The notes beneath the pieces were generated by a model. That model was given only the letters and a program-made list of their open reading frames with translations. It did no database searches and was not told the origin of the DNA. A DNA stretch of 53,405 bases, taken from the NCBI GenBank assembly GCA_020861095.1, contig JAJBTC010000207.1:1-53405 (forward strand), written 5' to 3'. Both the position numbers and the translations under genes were made by a program. This document shows positions 17,705 to 25,381 of this stretch, piece by piece (positions within the stretch are counted from its first letter, which is position 1; every line of letters begins with the position of its first letter). The DNA is from Bacteroides sp. (GTDB taxonomy: Bacteria > Bacteroidota > Bacteroidia > Bacteroidales > Bacteroidaceae).

Positions 17705-18316
17705 TTATGAGGCAGGTATATAACGGGCTGTTACCTTTTGTATCATGTCGCGATTCTGAGATTCATCGGAATTAAATTCCGGTTCCGGGGTGAGGGTGAT
17801 CTCTGTGTGACCGGTATCAAATTCTCCTTTGAACAGGACGATGTGGCTACCTAAGTAGGTTGCCTCTACGACAAATGTATAGGATCCGGGCTCTGTCTCC
17901 TTGCCTTCCTGATCGGTACCGTCCCAGGTATAGACGTGTGCTCCGGTCTGCGGAGTAGCCCCTGAGAAGGCATCTATCTGTTCTTTGCTGAGTGAAGGAG
18001 CATGGGCTTTGGTGACCCACAGAGGCGTGCAATCCGGTCGTTTTTTATACCCTCCGCCGGCAGTGAATCGGGTTACATACAATGTTTTAACTAAATTACC
18101 CACAGCGTCTTCCACCCAGACAGCATACTGGTTGCTTCCTCTGCCGTCCTGCCGCTTGTAATCGACTGTAATTTCCAGCTTGCCGATTTTTTTACCCTCT
18201 TCACTGCGGGTATCCGCCAGATCACCGGCCTGGGATCTACTTGCTGTTCCGCCACAGGCTACTATCATTCCGATACATACCATAGCGCTGACTAACACAC
18301 TTTTTGTTTTCATCAT
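17705..18316 (-). CDS. DUF2271 domain lipoprotein
   Basis: A 203-residue protein with a signal peptide whose VAC box places the likely lipidated cysteine at residue 21. The body matches DUF2271, a FlgD-like immunoglobulin fold: QYAVWVEDAVGNLVKTLYVTRF, then WVTKAHAPS, and VYTWDGTDQEGKETEPGSYTFVVEA. The family is often found with periplasmic flavin or PepSY proteins, and its role is unsettled; no such partner is next to it here. The first two codons are both ATG. A possible small gene (18460-18624) and two promoter boxes lie upstream on the same strand, so a long leader or a two-gene transcript is likely. Confidence 0.85.
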   Translation of the reverse strand: MMKTKSVLVSAMVCIGMIVACGGTASRSQAGDLADTRSEEGKKIGKLEITVDYKRQDGRGSNQYAVWVEDAVGNLVKTLYVTRFTAGGGYKKRPDCTPLWVTKAHAPSLSKEQIDAFSGATPQTGAHVYTWDGTDQEGKETEPGSYTFVVEATYLGSHIVLFKGEFDTGHTEITLTPEPEFNSDESQNRDMIQKVTARYIPAS

Positions 18317-18459
18317 ACTTTCAGTTTATGTTGAATTAAAAATAAGAAATGACACAGATACATATGTAATTTTTTTCTTTGGATCTTACTCCTTCTTTTC
18401 AGCGGAATCAAATCGGTTTATTACGTCTTTTTTTTCTTTCAGATCTTTTGTCACAATTC

Positions 18460-18624
18460 CTATGGATCATTGACAGGAGACAATTCCATACGTATCCGGA
18501 TCAAACCATAGATCTTGTAATTTTCATGAAATACAGAGGAAAGGCTAAGATCAGATTTATCCGGAACTTTTTCCGGACTGTCTTCTGTGAAAACGGAACA
18601 ACGGATCAGCTTACCTGAATTCAT
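18460..18624 (-). CDS. Candidate small protein (54 residues) behind its own promoter
   Basis: An open frame from ATG 18624-18622 to a TAG at 18462-18460 encodes 54 hydrophilic residues (MNSGKLIRCSVF...). A TATATTTG box lies 23 bases upstream of the ATG, a distance typical for this group. I recognise no family. It lies 143 bases before the DUF2271 gene on the same strand. The alternative is an untranslated leader of that gene. Confidence 0.4.
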   Translation of the reverse strand: MNSGKLIRCSVFTEDSPEKVPDKSDLSLSSVFHENYKIYGLIRIRMELSPVNDP

Positions 18625-18722
18625 ATAAGGCATATCCTATATGCTGCAAATATAGTGAAAGCCAAATGCAGAACGAAGTTTCCTTCAGTTAGGCCGAGGC
18701 GCATCCTATCTGTTGCAAAGAT
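18620..18722 (-). repeat. Promoter-headed dispersed repeat, one full and one partial copy
   Basis: On the minus strand, TATCTTTG (18722-18715) begins a unit containing AGGATGCGCCTC and ending GGCTTTCACTAT. A second, partial unit starts at TATATTTG (18654-18647) with TAGGATATGCCT. The full unit aligns for about 75 bases, roughly three quarters identical, with the leader of the LuxR gene at 47965. Both units begin with a -7 box. The rest of the 18317-18966 gap, apart from the small candidate gene, shows nothing I can name. Confidence 0.6.
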
Positions 18723-18966
18723 AAAAAAAGACAATAGATCCGGGAAATCAGGAGGTAATTATTGAATGGGACTGATGACCGGGAAGGAAGAAAATGGATC
18801 TGCGGATGAAAAAAGATTTTGAGCAGAGACACCTATACATATCCCTGACGTTCTGGTCTGTTTTGTACGCAATAAGCTCCATAAATGTCCGCGTGTCTTT
18901 CTGTACGGGATAAACTTTTCTATCCGTTCATCTGTTTTGGAGTAAATCGATGTAAAGTTTATTGAT

Positions 18967-19830
18967 ATGCAATGGCAGGGAAGAAGAGGGAGTGCGAATG
19001 TAGAAGATCGTCGCGGACAGGGAGGTGGTCTTCCTGTCGGTGGTCTGGGATGTGGAGGCACTATCATTGTTGTGGTGCTATTCTGGCTGTTTGGAGGGAA
19101 CCCGCTGCAGTTGTTAGGACTTTTGGAAGGGAGCGGACCGGGTGTAACCGGTGGGTCTGTCCAATCGTATACTCCGAGTGCCGAACAGGATTCTCTGGCC
19201 CGCTTTGTCTCTGTAGTCCTGGCTGATACAGAAGATGTCTGGACGGATATATTTCACGGGATAGGACGTACATACCGAAAACCTGTTCTTGTTCTTTTCG
19301 ATGGATATACCACCTCTGCCTGCGGTACCGCACAAAGTGCTACAGGGCCTTTTTATTGTTCGGAAGATGAGAAGATCTATCTGGATCTTTCTTTTTTCGA
19401 TCAGATGGCCAATCAACTTCATGCCGGGGGAGAATTTGCGTATGCGTATGTCATAGCTCACGAGGTGGGTCATCATGTACAGAAGCTGTTGGGTACCCTG
19501 GATCAGGTGAACTCCATGCGCGCGCGCACCGATCAGGCTTCCGGCAATCGTTTGTCTGTGGGATTGGAATTGCAGGCCGATTTTTATGCCGGTGTCTGGG
19601 CCAGACATACACAGACCCTGTTTCGCAACATTGATGAAAGAGATATAGCGGATGCGCTGAACGCCGCTTCTGCTATTGGAGACGATCGCTTGCAGGAGCA
19701 GGCACAAGGATATAGTGTACCGGATTCCTTTACTCATGGAACTTCTCAGGAAAGGCACGATTGGTTCTATCGGGGATACCAGACAGGGGATATCAGTCAG
19801 GGAAATACCTTTGAGCATCTTTTCAATTAG
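18967..19830 (+). CDS. ypfJ: Neutral zinc metallopeptidase, YpfJ/KPN_02809 family
   Basis: A 287-residue membrane-anchored protein. The N-terminus has the family's MQWQGRRGSANVEDRRG segment, a glycine-rich patch and one membrane helix (about 31-50). The zinc motif HEVGHH (residues 165-170) sits in AYVIAHEVGHHVQ, with a downstream acidic ligand likely in ELQADFYAGVWA. Length is normal. Family members are abundant, but their substrates are unknown and some may be inactive; here the motif is complete. It is followed after 150 bases by the DUF3008 gene on the same strand. Confidence 0.93.
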   Translation: MQWQGRRGSANVEDRRGQGGGLPVGGLGCGGTIIVVVLFWLFGGNPLQLLGLLEGSGPGVTGGSVQSYTPSAEQDSLARFVSVVLADTEDVWTDIFHGIGRTYRKPVLVLFDGYTTSACGTAQSATGPFYCSEDEKIYLDLSFFDQMANQLHAGGEFAYAYVIAHEVGHHVQKLLGTLDQVNSMRARTDQASGNRLSVGLELQADFYAGVWARHTQTLFRNIDERDIADALNAASAIGDDRLQEQAQGYSVPDSFTHGTSQERHDWFYRGYQTGDISQGNTFEHLFN

Positions 19831-19868
19831 TTCTTCACAGGAAAGGGTAGTTCCTCACAGGAAAGGGC
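19831..19868. repeat. Short direct repeat after the metallopeptidase gene
   Basis: Two near-identical 19-base units, AGTTCYTCACAGGAAAGGG, follow each other directly after the stop codon. Significance unknown. Confidence 0.5.
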
Positions 19869-19980
19869 CGGGTAGCGCTGCAACATGCTTTATGGAATAT
19901 TAGGGAACTTTGCCTGAAGCAGATTGTTAACAGATAGAGTGAGACGTAAGATGATTTAATAACTCAAATGTATAACTGAT

Positions 19981-20151
19981 ATGCCAGCGAAAAGTGAAAA
20001 ACAGAGACGCCTGATGGGGGCTGCTCTGGCCTACAAACGAGGAGAAAGTGATACCAGCAGTGAAGAGATCCGTAAAGTGGCCAATAGTATGACTGAGGCC
20101 GAACTGGAAGATTTTGCTTCCAAACCGGATGCGAAAAAGAAAAGGAAATAG
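19981..20151 (+). CDS. Small DUF3008 family protein
   Basis: A 56-residue basic protein that starts MPAKSEKQRRLMGAALAYKR, the hallmark of DUF3008. The middle has the conserved IRKVANSMTEAELEDFAS helix and the tail is lysine-rich. The family is widespread and of unknown function; the charge suggests nucleic-acid contact, which is inference. It is on the same strand as the metallopeptidase gene. A two-way hairpin lies after it. Confidence 0.9.
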   Translation: MPAKSEKQRRLMGAALAYKRGESDTSSEEIRKVANSMTEAELEDFASKPDAKKKRK

Positions 20152-20183
20152 ATAGTTTACCTGATGAGTAAGTGAATATCCGA

Positions 20184-20211
20184 CAAGAGGCAGCCGTCAG
20201 GCTGCCTCTTG
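20184..20211. terminator. Bidirectional hairpin between convergent genes
   Basis: CAAGAGGCAGCC (20184-20195) and GGCTGCCTCTTG (20200-20211) form a perfect 12-bp stem with a GTCA loop, between the DUF3008 gene and the convergent barrel gene. The T-run is weak on both sides. Confidence 0.65.
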
Positions 20212-20243
20212 TGTATTTCCGGAGATTGTAAAGCTGTTGTTTT

Positions 20244-20846
20244 TCAGAACCGGTAACCTACGCCCAGGCTGATTGTCCGGGTCTTTTTCTGGTTGATCTT
20301 GTGATGTGAATGGAAGTCATAGCTGAGCTGGTATCCTGCACGTACAGAGATCCTGTTCCGGAATTCATAACCTGCTGTTGCACTCCCTCCCGCATACCAG
20401 TGATCCAATTCCAGTATATTTTCTCCCGGATTGCCGGATGCTATTTTTTCGGTTTCCGAGTCGGCACTGAATCCATACCCGATATGCGGACCTACTCCCA
20501 GAAAGAGGGTTCCGGATGTTGTCCGGTATCTTCCCAGCGCATATACCGGAATTTCCACAGCCGCGTATTTGAAGTTGATATTTTCCTCCTTTACTTTCAC
20601 TTTGGCTTCCGTATAGCTGATCCGGAGTTCCGGACGCCATGAGAAGTTTGTTCCGAACGCGATATCGGAAAATCCACTGACGGAAGCTCCCGGAGAGAAT
20701 CTGGCTTTCGCACCCTGCAGGTTGGATAGTTTGACGTTTGTCACATTTCCTTCCAGACCGACCCCGAAAGAGACCCGATTCTGAGCGTTCGTGTGCAGGA
20801 AGCCGCATACTGAGAAAATAGCTGTAAGCATAATGATTTTTTTCAT
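20244..20846 (-). CDS. Outer-membrane beta-barrel protein (PorT/OMP_b-brl type)
   Basis: A 200-residue small barrel of the kind common in Bacteroidota (eight-stranded, OmpX-like). It has a signal peptide (MKKIIMLTAIFSVCGFLHTNAQ). Alternating strands follow, with tyrosine and glycine-rich turns, and the last residue is phenylalanine (GVGYRF). I start at 20846; the longer open frame upstream includes the promoter. A -7 box TATCTTTG lies 53 bases upstream of this start. Function is unknown. Confidence 0.85.
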   Translation of the reverse strand: MKKIIMLTAIFSVCGFLHTNAQNRVSFGVGLEGNVTNVKLSNLQGAKARFSPGASVSGFSDIAFGTNFSWRPELRISYTEAKVKVKEENINFKYAAVEIPVYALGRYRTTSGTLFLGVGPHIGYGFSADSETEKIASGNPGENILELDHWYAGGSATAGYEFRNRISVRAGYQLSYDFHSHHKINQKKTRTISLGVGYRF

Positions 20847-20898
20847 CCTGTTGTTCTTTAAATGAGTATGGATATAGAATTTCTTTTTGTTTCTGTTG

Positions 20899-20906
20899 CA
20901 AAGATA
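20899..20906 (-). promoter_or_regulatory. -7 promoter box for the barrel gene
   Basis: TATCTTTG on the minus strand, 53 bases upstream of the start; it rules out the longer open frame as the true gene. Confidence 0.65.
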
Positions 20907-21036
20907 AAGTAGGAAGGGAAGGGCCCGACGGTTTGTATACCAACGGTAGTGGTTGGTAGACGAAAGTGGAAAAAGAGAAGATATTTTAGTCATAAGAGGT
21001 GCGGAAACCGGGAGTGAGCCTTCCTGCTGCCTATTC

Positions 21037-21066
21037 TTGTAAAACAACGAATAATGCCTATCTTTG
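21037..21066 (+). promoter_or_regulatory. Complete promoter of the formate/nitrite channel gene
   Basis: TTG (21037-21039), 19 bases, then TATCTTTG (21059-21066): both Bacteroidota elements at proper spacing, 24 bases before the start codon. Confidence 0.75.
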
Positions 21067-21089
21067 CAACCAATAAAAATGCTTAGTTA

Positions 21090-21911
21090 ATGTGGATCGA
21101 CATGGAGCAACTTCCCGACAAACAGCCCACCCTTTCTCCGGCAGAGATCACTCTACTTACCCGGGAGATCGGTTCTAAAAAAGTAAACCAGCCTTTTCGG
21201 AATACCTTGGTATTGGGTTTCCTTGCAGGTGCGTACATTGCGATGGGAGGATTGCTTGCGGTACTTATCGGCAGTGGCTTTCCGGAATGGACACAGGCCA
21301 ATCCGGGATTGCAGAAACTGCTGGCGGGTGCTACCTTCCCTGTAGGATTGATATTGGTGGTGATCGCGGGCGCTGAACTTTTTACCGGAAATAATGCTAC
21401 CCTGATCGCGGGCGCCTTTAACAAACAGTACAGTTGGGGAGCGGTGCTTCGTAACTGGACGCTGGTATGGCTGGCCAACTTTGCCGGAGCGCTTTTCTTC
21501 TCTTACTTTCTCATTTATCTGACAGGCATTCTGCATCCCGATCCCTGGCACACAGCGGTCATACAGATAGCAGAAGCAAAGACCGCTTTGCCCTGGCATG
21601 TGATCTTTCTGAAAGGAATAGGGGCCAATTGGCTGGTATGTCTGGCCGTGTGGCTGGGACTGGCTTCCCGGAGTGCGGCGGGGAAAATGCTGGGCCTCTG
21701 GTTCCCGGTCATGTATTTCGTAGCGATCGGTTTTGAGCATAGCATTGCGAATATGTTTTATATTCCGTCGGGTATATTCCAGGGAGCGGATGTCTCGTGG
21801 GGCTCTTGCCTCTGGGATAATTTACTCCCTGCCACATTGGGAAATATCGTCGGAGGAGCTTTTTTTGTCGGCACCCTTTATTGGTATGTATATGCCCGGA
21901 AAAACGGATAG
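21090..21911 (+). CDS. Formate/nitrite transporter family channel
   Basis: A 273-residue pentameric channel of the FNT family, moving formate, nitrite or similar small anions across the inner membrane. Six helices are visible. Family marks include AGATFPVGLILVVIAGAELFTGNN (the half-helix region), LANFAGALFF and the C-terminal GFEHSIANMFYIPSGIF. The substrate cannot be told from sequence alone: no nirBD, pflB or asrABC gene is near. An alternative start at 21102 (MEQLPDKQ) would drop only four residues. Confidence 0.93.
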   Translation: MWIDMEQLPDKQPTLSPAEITLLTREIGSKKVNQPFRNTLVLGFLAGAYIAMGGLLAVLIGSGFPEWTQANPGLQKLLAGATFPVGLILVVIAGAELFTGNNATLIAGAFNKQYSWGAVLRNWTLVWLANFAGALFFSYFLIYLTGILHPDPWHTAVIQIAEAKTALPWHVIFLKGIGANWLVCLAVWLGLASRSAAGKMLGLWFPVMYFVAIGFEHSIANMFYIPSGIFQGADVSWGSCLWDNLLPATLGNIVGGAFFVGTLYWYVYARKNG

Positions 21912-22019
21912 AGATCGTTTCCGGACAGTTGCTTCCACAGATTTCGGATCTTTGACCGGGTATCCGTATATTCCGCAATAGATCAGATAATCAACACAAG
22001 CAGAGGTTCATTATTGATT

Positions 22020-22080
22020 GTATATATACTATTCCGTTACTCTGTGGAGACATACGCCGTGCAGTAGTGTCCGGAATAAA
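22020..22080. repeat. Eroded repeat related to the element at 35640-35850
   Basis: TTCCGTTACTCTGTGGAGAC with GCCGTGC after it resembles CTCCGTTATGCTGTAGAGACGCG near 35648 and the GAGACGCAC palindromes. Degenerate. Confidence 0.4.
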
Positions 22081-22129
22081 AGGTTAACATGTGAGATCAT
22101 ATATTTTATTTCAATCATTAATATATCTG

Positions 22130-22800
22130 ATTTTTTACCCGGAGGGTTTCAAACGGTTACATTTCCCCTATACTATCCCAATGACACTTATTGAATCCGA
22201 TTTTCCCTGACAGCCCGGAGGGCTTTACTATGAACCGTTGGTCGACGAAGTCAACCAACGGTCAGCGAAGCTAATAAACCTCAGTGAAGCGCAGTGAAGG
22301 GCCTTCCCGTAACGAAGCGACTGGGAGTGGAGTGGAAATGGACCTCAAAGGATACTTATTCCACTCTGAAAGCCCGGAGGGCTTTAATGTGCATAACCCC
22401 CAGTGAAGCGAAGCATAGCGGAGCGACTGGGGGTGGAAATGGATCTCTATCTTCAACCCCGAAGTGGGTTGAATGATTCTATTCTGAATAAAACCAGGTA
22501 AAATCGTGCTCATACTACATACTACATAGAATGTAGTTTTTCTCTATTCAACCCGCTTTGGGGTTGACTGTAGATGCCTCAGATATACCCCCAGTCGCTT
22601 CGTTACGGGCAAAGCCCTTACTCGCTTCACTGGGGGTTATTCAAATTAAAGCCCTCCGGGCTTTCAGAGGAAATCAGAGTAAAATCGGAGGCAATCGGAG
22701 AAAATGAGTGTCCTATGGATAGTTCTGTAAATCAAATTAAACCCTCCGGGTTTTCAGAGGAAACCGAAGTAAAGGACTGTCATTTAGGTAGTTCCGTAAA
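22130..22800. repeat. Large inverted-repeat cluster of palindromic units
   Basis: About 670 bases form an imperfect inverted repeat centred on the small hairpin ACTACAT-AGA-ATGTAGT (22521-22537). Units on both arms: AGCCCGGAGGGCTTT palindromes (near 22212, 22370, 22650 and, as ACCCTCCGGGT, 22742); CCCAGTGAAGCG...CGAAGCGACTGGG units (near 22281, 22396 and inverted at 22587); CAACCCCGAAGTGGGTTG (22454) facing CAACCCGCTTTGGGGTTG (22549); and ACCGTTGGT...ACCAACGGT (22234). Two arms on the right are also direct copies of each other (22643 and 22735). No protein-coding frame is convincing. Confidence 0.75.
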
Positions 22801-22824
22801 TCTTAACCTATTTTTCCGGATACT

Positions 22825-22912
22825 ATTGCACAACGTGCGTCTCAGTATACCAAAGGGGAATTCATATACCATGTGGGATGCTTTTTTGTTGGACATGTAC
22901 CGCGGTAAGGTG
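22825..22912. repeat. Eroded copy of the 112-bp palindromic-ended element
   Basis: ACGTGCGTCTCAGTATAC, TTGTTGGACAT and CCGCGG occur in the same order and spacing as the intact copy at 35741-35852. Only the left half-palindrome is partly kept. Confidence 0.55.
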
Positions 22913-22986
22913 TGTGAGAAGTCCCATCGTTTCTTTATAAAGTAACAATCTGTAAGTAATGACCCCGAATAGGGTCAGATTTGAAT

Positions 22987-23130
22987 AACCGCAGGTGAAA
23001 CCCGTGGTAGGTAGGGTATCTCACTCCACACAACCCTGAAGAGGTTGAACCCCTTCAGGGTTCGTGAAAGAGCTTTTTAGTTACCACGGGTTCCAACAGC
23101 GGTTAGCAGCTCTGCTGACCGTTGGTTCAA
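22987..23130. repeat. Three nested stems plus a side hairpin
   Basis: AACCGC/GCGGTT (22987, 23099), AACCCGTGGTA/TACCACGGGTT (22999, 23082) and AACCCTGAAG/CTTCAGGGTT (23032, 23053) nest within each other. GGTTAGCAG and CTGCTGACC follow (23101-23120). If transcribed this would be a long stable stem. The 23131-23350 stretch shows nothing I can name. Confidence 0.65.
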
Positions 23131-23352
23131 ATTCAAGCCCTCCGGACTTGCTGGCTTAGAAATCGTAACATCATTTCATGTGAAATTTACTTTTGATATA
23201 TCCTTTTACAGGTAATCCCCTTCTTTGCAGACGAAGTCATAGAAACTCATTTTTTGAATACCCTTAAAGATACATAGTATACCACATCTTTACAGGGTAA
23301 CGGAGCATTATATATACAATTAATTAGGAATAATACTGTGGATAATGGTTTC

Positions 23353-23640
23353 TTACGCCTGAATTGCAGAACCATATTTCTGTCTGCTCTCATCGCTTTC
23401 TGTTTTTTTGATAAATGAAACACAAGTTATCCGGACAGTCTGATTTGTTTCTGTTTTCGGAACTTTTCTGTATTCCCATGCCTCGGAGTATGTCGAAGAA
23501 ATATATTCTTCTACTTTTGTACCGCTTACTCTTCCCTGGAGAGAGTGATGGATAGAAATAACTACATCCCGTTGATTGGGCCGATCCAGGTTAACCAGGT
23601 TGAATGTACGGAAAGGATGTAAAATCGAATTGTCTCCTTC
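23353..23640 (-). pseudogene. Possible gene remnant, 95 codons with no start codon
   Basis: An open frame of 95 codons runs from after a stop at 23641-23643 to TAA at 23353-23355 on the minus strand. It has no ATG, GTG or TTG. The translation is hydrophilic and looks protein-like (HPFRTFNLVNLDRPNQRDV; then KVEEYISSTYSEAWEYRKVP), and I do not recognise a family. It may be the 3' part of a decayed gene, or chance. Confidence 0.3.
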
Positions 23641-23720
23641 TTAACTGTTCTTATATAAAGTATCATTGTGATGCCTGTTGTTGTGGGCGGACTTCTCTGA
23701 AAATGAATGGATGATAAAGT

Positions 23721-23755
23721 AGAGGCTGTACCCGGACAGAAAGGATACAGCCTCT
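23721..23755 (-). terminator. Hairpin downstream of the EmrB-like gene
   Basis: AGAGGCTGT (23721-23729) pairs with ACAGCCTCT (23747-23755). It lies just after the last gene of the second export operon. A TTTT run follows on the plus strand and ACTTTATC on the minus strand. It shares the GAGGCTGTA core with the hairpin at 2268. Confidence 0.6.
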
Positions 23756-23770
23756 TTTATTCATACGATT

Positions 23771-25378
23771 TTATGCGGTATGTACCCTTTGTTCTTTTGT
23801 CTTTTTTCTCATGCGCAATTCATGTTTAATGTATCTGCGGATCAGTCTGTACCTGGGATGTATCGCCGCCCTGGGTCGCAGGTCACTCTCCTTGATCATA
23901 AACAACAGGATGCAGAACAGCCCGGTAAGTGCCAGCCAACCGTAGATCTCCTTCATGGATACAATCAGCGCTTGTTGTTGTACTGCGCCGTATAGCTGTT
24001 CCGGACGCAGGTGTCCGGCCAGTGTATTCACCCGGTCCAGTCCGGCACCCAGTAGCATGGTATTTTTGCCCATAGTTATTTTGAGCAGATGGGCCAGAAT
24101 GGCTGTGCCTAATACGCCACCAAATCCCGCGCTCACGAAAGACTGTACCGACAGCGCTTCGAAAAAGTGCTGAAAAGGAACCAGCGAGAGTGCGGTAAGA
24201 AAGGTGATCCCAATAAGAATGTATCCGAATGCCCTCAGGAACAGAGGGATCCACAAAGCTTCTTTCGGAATGTTATAGTCTATATAGAAATAGAACCACA
24301 TCAGATGTGCAGTGATAGCTGCGAAGCCTATCCCTGTCAGGGTCTTGTATGTCCACTTGCGGCGGGCAAAGGTGAAATAGGTAAAGGCAGATCCGGCAAG
24401 GATGGCCACCAGTATTACTCCATTGAGCGAAATCACATGCAGGTCGTCAAATCCCAATATACTTTCCATATAGATGTGTTCCAGCAGGTGCGAAGGAGCC
24501 AGCAGCAGATCAACGACCAAATAAATAAAAAATGTAAGGTATACCGGACGGAATGTCCAGGTTCGCAAGGCAATGTAAGGATGCCTTATAAACGAAGCCC
24601 GCCACAGATTGAGCAGTACCAGTACGATGGCCATTACCGTGGCTACGCGTATATACACCGACTCATACCAATCGTAATGATCGCCATAGATACAGACGAA
24701 GATGATACACAGGATCGTAAGTCCCCACATCAGTCCGCCCAGCCAGTCGATTCCCAGCAAGGGAAGTTTGCGCATGGAGCGATAGCTCCGGAAAGCCCAC
24801 ACCGTGATCAGCATCACGGTTCCTAAAAGGCCGATCACCAGCCAGTGCATGTATTTCCAGTTGGCGAAAGCCGCGGTGTAGATCGTGAGCATTCCGGAAA
24901 ACTGGATACATCCCTGTACCAGCAGGTAGATGTAACAGAAGAATACCGAGAGATCTCGTTTGGGAGTGATCCACAACTGAAGGGTAGAGTTGCATTCAAA
25001 GGTGGCCCACATCCGGAAGATCCCTGCCACAAAACAGGCCGCTACCATCACAGGAACACTGTGTGTATACATACAGATGAAATTGCAGAGGATAAGTCCC
25101 GCGCCGCAGATGAGGAAAGTCGTTTTACTGGCAAAGCGGAATTTCAGACGGAACATGATCGTAAACGTCAGTCCCAGCCCTACCAGGGAAGCATATCCCG
25201 CCATCAGTACATCTTCCTGCATCAGTGCCAGCGAACCAGCCATTTCGCTCACTGCCGCCAGGTAGATACCGCCCGACAACTGAAAGACAATCACAAAAGC
25301 CAGTACCAGCCAGGGACGTATCCATCTGGGGACGAAGTCACGGATAGAAGGGATAGAAAAGGGTCCGGTCTCGTGCAT
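23771..25378 (-). CDS. MFS drug exporter, EmrB-like (DHA2-like)
   Basis: A 535-residue transporter with about 14 predicted membrane helices, the inner-membrane part of a second tripartite exporter. The long hydrophobic segments, the RSYRSMRKLPLLGIDWLGGLMWG middle region (conserved in EmrB-type proteins, where helix 7 follows a D-W-x-G motif), and the basic C-terminal tail (KHELRMRKKTKEQR) all fit. It starts 3 bases after the stop of the HlyD-like gene, so the two are coupled. Export of toxic hydrophobic or acidic compounds is typical; the substrate is unknown. Confidence 0.9.
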   Translation of the reverse strand: MHETGPFSIPSIRDFVPRWIRPWLVLAFVIVFQLSGGIYLAAVSEMAGSLALMQEDVLMAGYASLVGLGLTFTIMFRLKFRFASKTTFLICGAGLILCNFICMYTHSVPVMVAACFVAGIFRMWATFECNSTLQLWITPKRDLSVFFCYIYLLVQGCIQFSGMLTIYTAAFANWKYMHWLVIGLLGTVMLITVWAFRSYRSMRKLPLLGIDWLGGLMWGLTILCIIFVCIYGDHYDWYESVYIRVATVMAIVLVLLNLWRASFIRHPYIALRTWTFRPVYLTFFIYLVVDLLLAPSHLLEHIYMESILGFDDLHVISLNGVILVAILAGSAFTYFTFARRKWTYKTLTGIGFAAITAHLMWFYFYIDYNIPKEALWIPLFLRAFGYILIGITFLTALSLVPFQHFFEALSVQSFVSAGFGGVLGTAILAHLLKITMGKNTMLLGAGLDRVNTLAGHLRPEQLYGAVQQQALIVSMKEIYGWLALTGLFCILLFMIKESDLRPRAAIHPRYRLIRRYIKHELRMRKKTKEQRVHTA

Positions 25379-25381
25379 GGA

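Noticed and set aside
20847..21047. N-terminal extension of the outer-membrane barrel gene
   Set aside because: The extension would cover the -7 box at 20899 and would place the signal peptide in the middle of the protein.
22294..22476. Short open frames inside the palindrome cluster
   Set aside because: Their translations are dictated by the repeated palindromes on both strands; no start signals and no family.
22130..23130. CRISPR array
   Set aside because: Units are palindromes of several types at irregular distances with no uniform spacers, and no cas genes are present.
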